From positions 1-64,000 of the forward strand of contig VERE01000004.1 in assembly GCA_018882835.1 (NCBI GenBank): a stretch of 64,000 nt of DNA, written 5' to 3'. The translations under genes and the position numbers were made by a program. The notes under the pieces were generated by a model. It saw nothing but the letters and a program-made list of their open reading frames with translations. It was not told the DNA's origin and made no database searches. Below, one piece after another: positions 19,782-27,959 of this stretch (position 1 is the stretch's first letter; the number at the start of each line of letters is the position of its first letter). Origin of the DNA: Limnohabitans sp. (GTDB lineage: Bacteria > Pseudomonadota > Gammaproteobacteria > Burkholderiales > Burkholderiaceae_C).

Positions 19782-20756
19782 ATGAACCGCATCACGCGCA
19801 GAGACTGGTTGCAATGGAGCGCTGCGGGGCTGGCCTTGCCGGCGTTCGCGCAAGACAAGTACCCCAGCAAGCCCATCAACTGGATTTGTCCCTATGCAGC
19901 AGGCGGCAATGCTGACACTCGCTCGCGCCAAGTGGCCAAGGTCATGGGGACGCTGTTGGGCCAGCCGATCATTGTGGACAACAAAGCGGGCGCGGGGGGC
20001 AACATTGGGACAGAAATGATTGCCCGCGCCAAGCCCGACGGCTACACCTTGGGCATGGGCAACATTGCGCCACTGGCCGTGAACCACGCCTTGTTCAAAA
20101 AATTGAATTTCGACCCTTTGAACGACATTGTGCCGATTGCCTTGATCGAGCGCGGCCCGCTGGCCCTGATGGTGCGCATCGATTCGCCCTTCAAATCCGT
20201 CAAAGATGTGGTGGCGGCTGCCAAGGCAGCGCCTGGCAAGCTCAGTTACGCTTCGGGCGGCATTGGAGGCACTCACCATTTGAGTGGCGCATTGTTCGAG
20301 CATGCGGCCGGCATTGACATGATTCATGCGCCCTACAAAAGCGGCGCGGCAGGGGCGACCGATCTCATGGGGGGCCAGGTCAACCTCATGTTCGAGCAGA
20401 TGTACAGCGCCATGCCCTCTATTCGCGGTGGCAAGTTCCGGGCACTGGCGGTGACCAGCAAGACACGCTCCCCCTTGTTGCCCGATGTGCCGACCATGGT
20501 CGAGCAAGGCTATCCGGCCGTGGAGGTGCTGAACTGGCAAGGTTTGGTCGGCCCCAAAGGTTTGAGCCCGGAGATGATCCGCATGCTCAACAGCGTGTGT
20601 AACAAGGCCTTGCAAGACCCCGAGGTCAAGGAAAAAATCATCAGCCAAGGCAACGAGGTGGGGGGTGGAACCCCCGAGCAATTTGCGGCGCTGATTCGCG
20701 CCGAGTCGCCGCGTTGGGCCAAGGTGGTTCGCGACGCCAGGATCGAACCCGAATAA
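19782..20756 (+). CDS. Bug/TctC-family periplasmic solute-binding protein
   Basis: 324-residue tripartite tricarboxylate receptor family protein. The N-terminal signal carries a twin-arginine-like RRDWLQ and ends around ALPAFAQ. The mature part shows the family marks YPSKPINWICPYAAGGNADT, VDNKAGAGGNIGTEMIARA, KPDGYTLGMGN and YASGGIGGTHH. Such proteins bind carboxylates or other small acids in the periplasm. No TctA/TctB membrane genes are nearby. It is likely co-transcribed with the omega-aminotransferase (10 bp gap), hinting at uptake of a related compound. Confidence 0.9.
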   Translation: MNRITRRDWLQWSAAGLALPAFAQDKYPSKPINWICPYAAGGNADTRSRQVAKVMGTLLGQPIIVDNKAGAGGNIGTEMIARAKPDGYTLGMGNIAPLAVNHALFKKLNFDPLNDIVPIALIERGPLALMVRIDSPFKSVKDVVAAAKAAPGKLSYASGGIGGTHHLSGALFEHAAGIDMIHAPYKSGAAGATDLMGGQVNLMFEQMYSAMPSIRGGKFRALAVTSKTRSPLLPDVPTMVEQGYPAVEVLNWQGLVGPKGLSPEMIRMLNSVCNKALQDPEVKEKIISQGNEVGGGTPEQFAALIRAESPRWAKVVRDARIEPE

Positions 20757-20771
20757 AACGCCGCGCGCAGC

Positions 20772-21047
20772 TCAGTGCAGAACCAGCGGTTGCTGCGCCA
20801 GCCCTGCAAAGCGTTCCAGTGTGGCCTCCACCTCATCTTGGGTGGGGGCTTTTTCTTGCCAGGCACTCAGGTGCTGCTGAAACAATGCGGCCCAGGAGCC
20901 GTCCAGGTAAACCTCCTTGCCGGCACGCTTGTCCACAATTTCAAAGCCATGACGTGCCAGTTGCAAGCCCTCGGGGGCGGTAGCGTCTTGGGGCGGTGTC
21001 AGCAAATGCACGACCGCAAAGAATTCTGAGTCATACAAAGTATTCAT
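20772..21047 (-). CDS. DUF3567 family protein
   Basis: 91-residue soluble protein recognised as DUF3567, a family I know mainly from Burkholderiales. The diagnostic pattern is the N-terminal LYDSEFFAVVHL, the central HGFEIVDKRAGKEVYLDG and the C-terminal end LAQQPLVLH. The function is unknown. It is the last of three co-directional genes (IclR regulator, DUF3108, DUF3567); the gap to DUF3108 is 30 bp. Confidence 0.8.
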   Translation of the reverse strand: MNTLYDSEFFAVVHLLTPPQDATAPEGLQLARHGFEIVDKRAGKEVYLDGSWAALFQQHLSAWQEKAPTQDEVEATLERFAGLAQQPLVLH

Positions 21048-21077
21048 GCGCCTTAGATCGGAGCATTTTTTCCCTCT

Positions 21078-22073
21078 TCAAGGGGGGCCGACAGATTTTG
21101 CGCGCTGATCGGCCACGTCGCCATTGGCTTGCTGGAGGCGAATGCGCACGGGTAGGTAGGACAGCGTCGGGGCAAACCACAAGTCGATCAGCTGATCGAA
21201 CTCGCGCCGCGGCAGCCGGCGCAGCCGCAGGGCTGACAGGTCACCCAGGGGCAGTGACACCTGCTCGGTGCCCTCCACCTTGAAAGACCACATTTCGGCT
21301 TCCCGGGCAGAGACGGTTTGCAGGTCGATTTGCGTGCCTGGCGGGTAGCGCTGCGGATCGGCCGCCAGTTGCGCGGCCAGTTGCATGAACAGGCTGAGAC
21401 GGTCCTGTGCGCCGGGTAGCAATGGACTGCTGGGCGTGTTGGCGCTGAAACTGATCAGGCCTTTGTCGCGCTCGAAATGCGCCGCCAGCTCGGTTTTGTG
21501 TTTGTCGCCAAAGCGTGTGGGCGCCAAACCCAGGGCCGTGAGCGTGCCATGGCTGGTTTGAACGCGCGAGCCCAGCAGGGGCATGCCGATTTCATAGCGG
21601 GCCTGGTACTGGCGGCCGTCGTGCTGCCACAGCAGACTGCCGCGCGCAAAGTACGGAAAGCCCTTGGCCTTGCCCGAGACTTCATAGAGCAGTTGGGTGG
21701 GTGCGGCAATCTCGAACCTGTCGGCCGGTTTGCGCTCTGCGGCGCTGGCCGGTGCGTTGGCCAGCGGCATCGGCGGTGCGGCGGCCACTTGCACCGAGAC
21801 CTCAGGCATGTCGGCTGACGTCGGAGGTCGCATCGGCGCCGGGGTGGGGTTGGGGGTATTCGCCCGGTCCTGCGCTTTCGGTGTCAGGGGACTCGCCGGG
21901 GCGGTCTCAAGACGAATCACAGGGGGGCTGACCTGGCTCATCCAGACCGGGCCTTCCGCTGGTGGACGGTGTTCCAGCCCGCGCGCCAGTTGCCAGAAAA
22001 AAACACCATGGCCCGCCAGCACCGTCAGCACAATGCCAAAGCCGCGGCGCGAGCGCCCAGTGTCAGGCTTCAT
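21078..22073 (-). CDS. DUF3108 family envelope protein
   Basis: 331-residue protein with an N-terminal membrane anchor or signal (GFGIVLTVLAGHGVFFWQLA, residues ~11-30). A long Pro/Ala-rich spacer spans roughly residues 35-115, followed by a beta-rich domain of the DUF3108 type (YEVSGKAKGFPYFARGSLLW, MPLLGSRVQTSHGTLTALGL, QIDLQTVSAREAEMWSF). It is probably exposed to the periplasm. Its ATG overlaps the IclR stop by 4 bases, so it is coupled to the regulator. The function is unknown. Confidence 0.82.
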   Translation of the reverse strand: MKPDTGRSRRGFGIVLTVLAGHGVFFWQLARGLEHRPPAEGPVWMSQVSPPVIRLETAPASPLTPKAQDRANTPNPTPAPMRPPTSADMPEVSVQVAAAPPMPLANAPASAAERKPADRFEIAAPTQLLYEVSGKAKGFPYFARGSLLWQHDGRQYQARYEIGMPLLGSRVQTSHGTLTALGLAPTRFGDKHKTELAAHFERDKGLISFSANTPSSPLLPGAQDRLSLFMQLAAQLAADPQRYPPGTQIDLQTVSAREAEMWSFKVEGTEQVSLPLGDLSALRLRRLPRREFDQLIDLWFAPTLSYLPVRIRLQQANGDVADQRAKSVGPP

Positions 22074-22849
22074 GGCGTACGGTAGCCCAATTCATCCGAG
22101 AGTTGCTGGGCGGCTTTTTTCAGCTGAGTGGCCACAGAACCTTCCCAGCTTGCGTCCATGCTGGAGGCCGGCCCCAGGGTCACCAAGGCCACCACAAGGT
22201 GCCCGTCGGCATCAAACACGGGGGCGCCAAACCCCACCACGCCCGGCAGCAGTGAATCCACCACCCGCGCCAGGCCGCGTTGCCGAACCTCTTTCAGCAA
22301 GGCCTGCACCTCGGCCGGGGTGCGCGGAGCATCGGGCACATTGAGTTTTTGCAGGCGCTGCAATTCCTGCTTCACTTGCGGGGCGGTCAACTCACTGGGC
22401 AGGTACGCCGCAAAGCAACGCCCGGTGGCCGAGGTCAGCAACGGCATGACATCGCCCAGTCGCAATATCGTCATTGCGTGCGGCGACTCTTCCCAATGCA
22501 CGATGGTCGGGCCCTGGTTGCCCCAGACGGCCAGCGCCAGGGTGTGACCAATGGCGTTCATCAGGGGCACGACCCGAGCGCGGGCGCGCTTGACCGGGTC
22601 CAGGCGGCTCAAGCTGGCCAGGCCCAGCTGAAGCGCTGCAGGTCCGAGGTCGTAGCGTGTGCTGTCAGTGTCTTGCGCGACCAGATGCAGCCGCTGAAAA
22701 CTGACCAGGTAGCGGTGCGCCTTGGCCGCGCTCATGCCCGCAGCGGCGGCCAGATCGCGTAGCATCAACGGGCCATCGGCGCGGGCCAGCACATCCAGCA
22801 GCTCAAACCCGACCTCCACCGACTGAATGCCTGCGCGTTGTTTCATCAT
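22070..22849 (-). CDS. IclR-family transcriptional regulator
   Basis: 259-residue IclR regulator. The N-terminal winged HTH is at about residues 6-65 (GIQSVEVGFELLDVLARA, LRDLAAAAGMSAAKAHRYLV). The C-terminal GAF-like effector domain has TSATGRCFAAYLP and GVVGFGAPVFDADG. ATG 22849 (a second ATG follows directly) was chosen; the longer open frame reads across the divergent FAH gene. It is divergent from the fumarylacetoacetase-like gene, with an imperfect inverted repeat between them, so regulation of that gene and autoregulation are likely. Confidence 0.92.
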   Translation of the reverse strand: MMKQRAGIQSVEVGFELLDVLARADGPLMLRDLAAAAGMSAAKAHRYLVSFQRLHLVAQDTDSTRYDLGPAALQLGLASLSRLDPVKRARARVVPLMNAIGHTLALAVWGNQGPTIVHWEESPHAMTILRLGDVMPLLTSATGRCFAAYLPSELTAPQVKQELQRLQKLNVPDAPRTPAEVQALLKEVRQRGLARVVDSLLPGVVGFGAPVFDADGHLVVALVTLGPASSMDASWEGSVATQLKKAAQQLSDELGYRTP

Positions 22850-22950
22850 GCAATGGTTTTGTAGAATTACGGATAGGTAAATCTGTTGAATAATGCGTAA
22901 TCTACCTGGATGGCAAAGTCCACGCAACCTCAATTTCTGGAGACATCCCC
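22850..22950. promoter_or_regulatory. Divergent IclR/FAH control region with inverted repeat
   Basis: This 101-bp spacer serves two divergent genes. It holds an imperfect inverted repeat, GTAGAATTAC (22861-22870) against GTAATCTAC (22897-22905), in an AT-rich patch. This is a candidate operator for the adjacent IclR protein. CTGGAGACATCCCC before 22951 is the ribosome-binding region of the FAH gene. Confidence 0.45.
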
Positions 22951-23970
22951 ATGAAACTCGCCACCTATAAAGACGGCTCACGTGACGGACAACTGGTCGT
23001 GGTCTCGCGGGATCTCTCGATGGCGCATTATGCGACGGGCATTGCCACGCGCTTGCAGCAAGTGCTGGACGACTGGAATTTTTTGTCCCCGCAATTGCAA
23101 GACCTGTACGAGACCCTGAACCAGGGCAAGGCGCGCCATGCCTTCGCGTTTGACCCGAAGATGTGCATGGCGCCACTGCCGCGGGCCTACCAATGGGCCG
23201 ATGGATCGGCGTACATCAATCACGTTGAATTGGTGCGCGCTGCACGCAACGCAGAGGTGCCCGCGACCTATTACACCGACCCGCTGATGTACCAAGGTGG
23301 CAGTGACGACTTTATCGGCCCGATGGACGATGTGGTCTGCGCCAGCGAGGCCCATGGCATCGACTTCGAGGCCGAGATCGCAGTCATCACCGGCGATGTG
23401 CCCATGTCCTCCACGCCCGAGCAAGCCCTGGAAGGCATTCGCTTGGTCATGATCGCCAATGATGTGTCTTTGCGCAACCTGATTCCGGCGGAGCTGGGCA
23501 AGGGATTCGGCTTTTTTCAGAGCAAGCCCGCCACCGCCTTCAGCCCGGTGGCGGTGACCCTGGACGAGCTCGGCAGCGCCTGGGACCAAGGCCGTGTGAA
23601 CCTCACGCTTCAGTCCACCTGGAATGGCCGCAAAGTGGGCATGTGCGAGGCCGGGCCAGAGATGACCTTCCATTTTGGCCAGCTGATCGCCCACATGTGC
23701 AAAACCCGCAACGTGCGCGCGGGCAGTATCGTGGGCAGCGGCACGGTGAGCAACAAGGGCACGCAAGAGCATGGTCGCAAGACCTGGCCCAAGGGCTACA
23801 GTTGCATTGCCGAGAAGCGCGCCATAGAAACCATCCTGGATGGTCAGCCCAGCACCGACTTCATGAAATACGGCGACACCATCCGCATTGAAATGAAGGG
23901 CCTGGACGGACAAAGCCTGTTTGGTGCCATTGACCAAACCATTGCAGCGCCCGCGCCTGCAGACGCCTGA
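22951..23970 (+). CDS. Fumarylacetoacetate hydrolase-family protein
   Basis: 339-residue FAH-family enzyme. Metal-binding acids appear in the stretch [20 protein letters not shown] (E-x-E pattern), with [20 protein letters not shown] and [13 protein letters not shown] later. The length and N-terminal extension fit fumarylacetoacetases or related C-C hydrolases in aromatic-acid breakdown; the precise substrate is not readable. It is divergently arranged with an IclR regulator and followed by an enoyl-CoA hydratase-like gene, suggesting a small catabolic module. Confidence 0.87.
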   Translation: MKLATYKDGSRDGQLVVVSRDLSMAHYATGIATRLQQVLDDWNFLSPQLQDLYETLNQGKARHAFAFDPKMCMAPLPRAYQWADGSAYINHVELVRAARNAEVPATYYTDPLMYQGGSDDFIGPMDDVVCASEAHGIDFEAEIAVITGDVPMSSTPEQALEGIRLVMIANDVSLRNLIPAELGKGFGFFQSKPATAFSPVAVTLDELGSAWDQGRVNLTLQSTWNGRKVGMCEAGPEMTFHFGQLIAHMCKTRNVRAGSIVGSGTVSNKGTQEHGRKTWPKGYSCIAEKRAIETILDGQPSTDFMKYGDTIRIEMKGLDGQSLFGAIDQTIAAPAPADA

Positions 23971-24085
23971 GCCCGCGCCGCAACGGCGGGCGTGTCGCCG
24001 TAACTCGGAAGTCCTGGCGGGCCAAGCCGGGGCTGGTCTGGACCATGGACAATCACAGCTTCAGACATCAGGACAGGAGATCGCC

Positions 24086-24919
24086 ATGCACACCCCGGTG
24101 GATTACAGCCGCTACCAAACCCTGCGCATCACGCGCCGCGGCCCGCAGGACAGCATCATCGATTTGCAGATGAAAGCTGGCGGGCCCGGCGGCAATGGCA
24201 AATTGCCGACGGCGGGCCATGATGGGCACTGGGAGCTGAGCGAAATCTGGCGTGACATCGGGCGCGACGACAGTGTGCGCTGCGCCGTGCTGCGCGGTGA
24301 AGGGCTGGGTTTTTCGGGCGGCGGCGACCTGGCGCTGGTGCAGGACATGGCGCGCGACTTCGAGGTGCGCAGCCGCGTCTGGAAAGAGGCGCGCGATCTG
24401 GTCTACAACGTCATCAACTGTGACAAGCCCATTGTGAGCGCCATGCATGGCCCTGCCGTGGGGGCGGGCTTGGTGGCCGGTTTGCTAGCCGATATTTCCA
24501 TCGCCGCCAAAACCGCCCGCATTGTGGATGGCCACACCCGCCTGGGCGTGGCAGCTGGCGACCATGCGGCCATCATTTGGCCCTTGCTGTGTGGCATGGC
24601 CAAGGCCAAGTACTACCTCATGCTGTGTGAACCCGTCAGTGGCGAAGAAGCCGAGCGCATCGGCCTGGTGTCGCTGGCGGTGGACGAAGACAAGCTGCTG
24701 GACAAAGCCTACGAAGTGGCCGAGAAACTGGCCCAGGGCAGCCAGACGGCCATCCGCTGGACCAAATACGCCCTGAACAATTGGCTGCGCCAGGCCGGGC
24801 CGAACTTTGACACTTCCTTGGCCCTGGAGTTCATGGGCTTTGCCGGCCCGGATGTGAACGAAGGCGTGGCCTCTCTGCGCGAGCGCCGTGCGCCTCGATT
24901 TGGCTCAGGCGGTTTCTGA
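24086..24919 (+). CDS. Enoyl-CoA hydratase/isomerase-family protein
   Basis: 277-residue crotonase-fold protein. The oxyanion-hole segments are [16 protein letters not shown] and [20 protein letters not shown]; the later region is [20 protein letters not shown] with [11 protein letters not shown]. The hydratase glutamates are not obvious, so the reaction (hydration, isomerisation or C-C cleavage) is undetermined. ATG 24086 is preceded by CAGGAGATCGCC; the longer frame runs into the FAH gene. It is 115 bp after the FAH gene, and its stop is followed directly by the ATG of the tonB-like gene. Confidence 0.87.
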   Translation: MHTPVDYSRYQTLRITRRGPQDSIIDLQMKAGGPGGNGKLPTAGHDGHWELSEIWRDIGRDDSVRCAVLRGEGLGFSGGGDLALVQDMARDFEVRSRVWKEARDLVYNVINCDKPIVSAMHGPAVGAGLVAGLLADISIAAKTARIVDGHTRLGVAAGDHAAIIWPLLCGMAKAKYYLMLCEPVSGEEAERIGLVSLAVDEDKLLDKAYEVAEKLAQGSQTAIRWTKYALNNWLRQAGPNFDTSLALEFMGFAGPDVNEGVASLRERRAPRFGSGGF

Positions 24920-25570
24920 ATGAGGCTGGGGGTGCGCGGTGCCGTGGTCGGCGCGGTCATCGTCTTGCATCTGCTGGGCCTGTGGGCCTTGCAGGCGGGG
25001 CTGTTGCATCGCGTGGTGTCATGGGTGGTGCCTGTCATGGCCATCAGTGATGCGATCGACGTGCCGCCAGCGCCGCCGGTGAAACCCTTGCCAGCGCCTG
25101 CGCCCCTGCCCGCTCCTCGCGCTGTGACGCCGATTGTCACACCCGCGCCTGAAATGCCGTTGGCCGTGCCCGCAACCAGCGCCCCGGCAGCGACCGCGCC
25201 CGTCGGCACGCCGGCGACTTCCCCGGTGCAGAACCCGGCGCCCGTGGTGGCAGCGTCGGTGAATGCAACACCTGCGCCCAGCCCCAAAATCGCCTTACCC
25301 TCGACCCAGGCCGATTACTTGAACAATCCCAAGCCTGCCTACCCGGCCTTGAGCCGTCGCTTGGGCGAGCAAGGCCGCGCCGTGGTGCGGGTGCTGATTG
25401 GCGCCGATGGCTTGCCGCAAAAAGCAGAGCTGCACACCAGCAGCGGGTTTGAGCGGCTGGACCGCGCGGCGCTGGACACCGTGATGCGCTGGCGCTATGT
25501 ACCCGGCAAGCGCGGCGATGTGCCCGAGGCCATGTGGTTCAACGTACCGCTGAATTTTGTTTTGGAATAA
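24920..25570 (+). CDS. TonB-family energy transducer
   Basis: 216-residue TonB protein. A single N-terminal membrane segment (about residues 8-27) carries a His (H17) as in classical TonB. A periplasm-spanning Pro/Ala-rich stretch covers ~49-118, and the C-terminal TonB domain (~125-216) has [20 protein letters not shown] and [10 protein letters not shown]. It couples ExbB-ExbD proton-motive energy to outer-membrane receptors. The start ATG abuts the stop of the crotonase gene. exbB follows 9 bp after. Confidence 0.93.
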   Translation: MRLGVRGAVVGAVIVLHLLGLWALQAGLLHRVVSWVVPVMAISDAIDVPPAPPVKPLPAPAPLPAPRAVTPIVTPAPEMPLAVPATSAPAATAPVGTPATSPVQNPAPVVAASVNATPAPSPKIALPSTQADYLNNPKPAYPALSRRLGEQGRAVVRVLIGADGLPQKAELHTSSGFERLDRAALDTVMRWRYVPGKRGDVPEAMWFNVPLNFVLE

Positions 25571-25579
25571 GGAAGAAGC

Positions 25580-26269
25580 ATGGAAACGTCTGGTGGACTG
25601 ATGAATGTCTGGCAACAAGGCGACGCTGTGACCCGCTTTGTGGCCCTGCTGCTGCTGGCCATGTCGGTGGCCTCGTGGGTTGTGATGCTTCTCAAAGCGC
25701 TGGACCAGGCACGCCTGCGGCGTCAGGCAAAGCGGGTGGAAGGCTTCTGGGAAAGCCCCGATTACGATGCCGGCTTGCAAGCGCTTGGCGCCGCCGACGA
25801 GGACAACGCCTTTCGGCAACTGGCCGAGCAAGGACGCGGGGCGCTCGCGCATTTGCAACAGCGCGATGGCCAATCCCATTTGCATGAAGGCCTGGATGTG
25901 AGCGACTGGGTCGCGCGCGTTTTGCAAAACGCACTGGACCAGACCATGGCGCAGCTGCAGTCGGGCTTGGGTGTGCTGGCCTCGGTGGGCTCAACCGCGC
26001 CCTTCGTCGGGCTGTTTGGCACGGTGTGGGGCATCTACCACGCGCTGATGGGCATCGGCCTGGCGGGCCAAGCCACCATCGACCAGGTCGCCGGCCCGAT
26101 TGGCGAGGCCTTGATCATGACCGCGCTGGGCCTGGCCGTTGCCATCCCGGCGGTGCTGGGCTACAACGCGCTGGTGCGCGGCAACAAGGCGCTGCTGATG
26201 CAACTCAAGCGCTTTGCGCACGATGTGCATGCGCTGCAAGTCACGGGCGCGCGGGTGCGCCAGTTTTAA
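25580..26269 (+). CDS. exbB: ExbB-type proton channel subunit
   Basis: 229-residue MotA/TolQ/ExbB protein with three membrane segments at about 18-38, 130-155 and 174-198. The conserved SVGSTAPFVGLFGTVWGIYH and GEALIMTALGLAVAIPAVLGYN lie in the last two and line the proton path. It forms the pentameric stator that energises TonB. The position between tonB-like and exbD genes favours ExbB over TolQ. Confidence 0.92.
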   Translation: METSGGLMNVWQQGDAVTRFVALLLLAMSVASWVVMLLKALDQARLRRQAKRVEGFWESPDYDAGLQALGAADEDNAFRQLAEQGRGALAHLQQRDGQSHLHEGLDVSDWVARVLQNALDQTMAQLQSGLGVLASVGSTAPFVGLFGTVWGIYHALMGIGLAGQATIDQVAGPIGEALIMTALGLAVAIPAVLGYNALVRGNKALLMQLKRFAHDVHALQVTGARVRQF

Positions 26270-26278
26270 GGGGGCAAC

Positions 26279-26692
26279 ATGGCCTTTCAGTTAGAAGACG
26301 ACGACGCGGTGATGAGCGAGATCAACATGACGCCCTTGGTGGATGTCATGCTGGTGTTGCTCATCATCTTCATCATCACTGTGCCGGTCATGAAGCACTC
26401 GGTGAACATTGCCTTGCCCCGGGCCAGCAGCCAGCCCCAGGATTTGAAGCCACAGACGGTGCGCATCGCGGTCAACGCCCAGGGGGATTATTTTGTCAAC
26501 GACGCCAAAGTGAGCGATGACCAATTGGTCAGCCTGCTTAAAGCCGAGGCTGTGCGCCAGCCACAGCCACAAGTGCACATCAAGGGCGACCGCGAGGTGC
26601 GCTATGAGCGCGTGGCGCAGGCCATGGCCGCGGCGCAGCGCGCTGGCTTGCAAAAAATCGGTTTCATCACAGAACGCCCTTTCAAGGAATAA
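26279..26692 (+). CDS. exbD: ExbD-type proton channel subunit
   Basis: 137-residue ExbD/TolR protein. One membrane helix near residues 18-38 holds the proton-carrying aspartate D22 in PLVDVMLVLLIIFI. The periplasmic domain has INAL-type features and ends with RAGLQKIGFITERP. It pairs with the ExbB encoded 9 bp upstream. The stop TAA is followed within 2 bp by the copper-chaperone gene, so all four genes probably form one operon. Confidence 0.93.
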   Translation: MAFQLEDDDAVMSEINMTPLVDVMLVLLIIFIITVPVMKHSVNIALPRASSQPQDLKPQTVRIAVNAQGDYFVNDAKVSDDQLVSLLKAEAVRQPQPQVHIKGDREVRYERVAQAMAAAQRAGLQKIGFITERPFKE

Positions 26693-26694
26693 AC

Positions 26695-27177
26695 ATGCGC
26701 TACATCTTCAAACGCAAGGTACAGGCCCTGATGGCCATGGCATTGCTGGCCAACGCTGCCTGGGCCCAACCCGTGACCGTCGCCGACGCTTGGGCCAGGG
26801 CCACCGTCACCGGGCAAAAGGCATCTGGCGTTTTCATGAAATTGACGGCCAACCAGGCCACGCGACTGGTGGGTGCCAGCAGCCCGGTGGCGGGGGTGGT
26901 CGAGGTGCATGAAATGAAAATGGAGAAAGACGTCATGAAAATGGCGGCCATCGCGGGACTGGACTTGCCCGCAGGAAAAACCGTCGAGCTCAAGCCCGGC
27001 GGTTACCACGTCATGCTGATGGATTTGAAGACGCCCCTGCTCAAAGACAGCACACTGCCGCTGACACTGATGTTCAAGGATGCCAAAGGCGTGGTGACGC
27101 CCTTGGATGTGAAAGTGCCGATCCAACAGCCCGCCCCACCCGCAGGCATGCAGCACGGCGGCGCGCACAAGCATTGA
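26695..27177 (+). CDS. Periplasmic copper chaperone PCu(A)C
   Basis: 160-residue exported protein; the signal peptide is cleaved near AWA-QP (residue 24). The copper site is an exact H-x10-M-x21-H-x-M arrangement: H72, M83, H105, M107. PCuAC proteins deliver Cu(I) to the CuA centre of cytochrome oxidase or scavenge copper in the periplasm. The His-containing C-terminus (MQHGGAHKH) may add a weak metal site. It is unusual in sitting at the end of a tonB-exbB-exbD unit, which suggests metal uptake by this TonB system. Confidence 0.93.
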   Translation: MRYIFKRKVQALMAMALLANAAWAQPVTVADAWARATVTGQKASGVFMKLTANQATRLVGASSPVAGVVEVHEMKMEKDVMKMAAIAGLDLPAGKTVELKPGGYHVMLMDLKTPLLKDSTLPLTLMFKDAKGVVTPLDVKVPIQQPAPPAGMQHGGAHKH

Positions 27178-27275
27178 CCCCTGCAAGGATTGGCCTGTCA
27201 GGTTGACGTGGCATGCTTGCAGTAAGCTGCAAGCTTGCAGGTGCGCTGCGCCTGCCCTGATGTTGGAGACACACC

Positions 27276-27959
27276 ATGAGCGACAGTTCCGCCTTCGATT
27301 TTTCGAAATTTGTGCCTGGCTTTGATTTCTTGAAAAAGTTGTCCAGCAGCGGTGCCACGGCCATGCCCCAAGCCTCGAGCTGGATCGCGCCCACGCTGGA
27401 CCCGCAAGAGCTGGAAAAGCGCATTCAGGAGCTCAAGGCGGTGCATTTCTGGCTGGACCAAAACACCAAGGCCGTCAGCGCCACCATTCAAGCCCTGGAA
27501 GTCCAGCGCATGACCCTGGCCACACTCAAGGGCATGAACTTCAGCATGAACGACCTGGCCGAAGCCTTGAAAGCCAAGCCCGCAGAAGCCGCCGCCCCGA
27601 ATTTTTCATTCACGACGCCTGCGCCTGAAACAGCGGCTGCGGCGGCGCCGACAGAAGTCAAGAAGCCGGCCAAGCCGAAAAAGCCCCAAGCCAAGGCAGC
27701 CCCGCAAGCCCAAAGTCCCCAGGCTGCCGCCTCGGGCGCAGTCGATCCTTTGGCGTGGTGGGGCTCCTTGACCGAGCAGTTTCAGCAGATTGCGGGTCAG
27801 GCCATGCAAGACATGCAACGCAATGCACAGGCTGCTCAGACAGCGCAGGCGGCCAACCCGCAGTCGGCGCCGGCTGACAAGCCCGCTGCAGCGACACCGG
27901 CCAAAGCAGCACCCAAGAAAACACCCGCCGCCAAAAAGCCAGCTGCCAGGCGACCATGA
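27276..27959 (+). CDS. phaM: PhaM family polyhydroxyalkanoate granule protein
   Basis: 227-residue PHA-granule regulator. The N-terminus FDFSKFVPGFDFLKKLSS and the helical ELEKRIQELKAVHFWLDQN block are characteristic. The C-terminal half is an Ala/Pro/Lys-rich tail ending in KKTPAAKKPAARRP, like histone H1-type DNA-binding tails. In Cupriavidus, PhaM activates PHA synthase and tethers granules to the nucleoid. GTTGGAGACACACC precedes the ATG. The stop overlaps the start of the FIST gene by 4 bases. No other pha gene is in the window. Confidence 0.88.
   Translation: MSDSSAFDFSKFVPGFDFLKKLSSSGATAMPQASSWIAPTLDPQELEKRIQELKAVHFWLDQNTKAVSATIQALEVQRMTLATLKGMNFSMNDLAEALKAKPAEAAAPNFSFTTPAPETAAAAAPTEVKKPAKPKKPQAKAAPQAQSPQAAASGAVDPLAWWGSLTEQFQQIAGQAMQDMQRNAQAAQTAQAANPQSAPADKPAAATPAKAAPKKTPAAKKPAARRP

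Noticed and set aside
17522-19879. A 785-residue minus-strand open frame covering purU and the aminotransferase region
   Set aside because: Only its 3' third is purU, with a family-standard start at 18364. The rest is antisense to a clear class III aminotransferase and has no recognisable domain.
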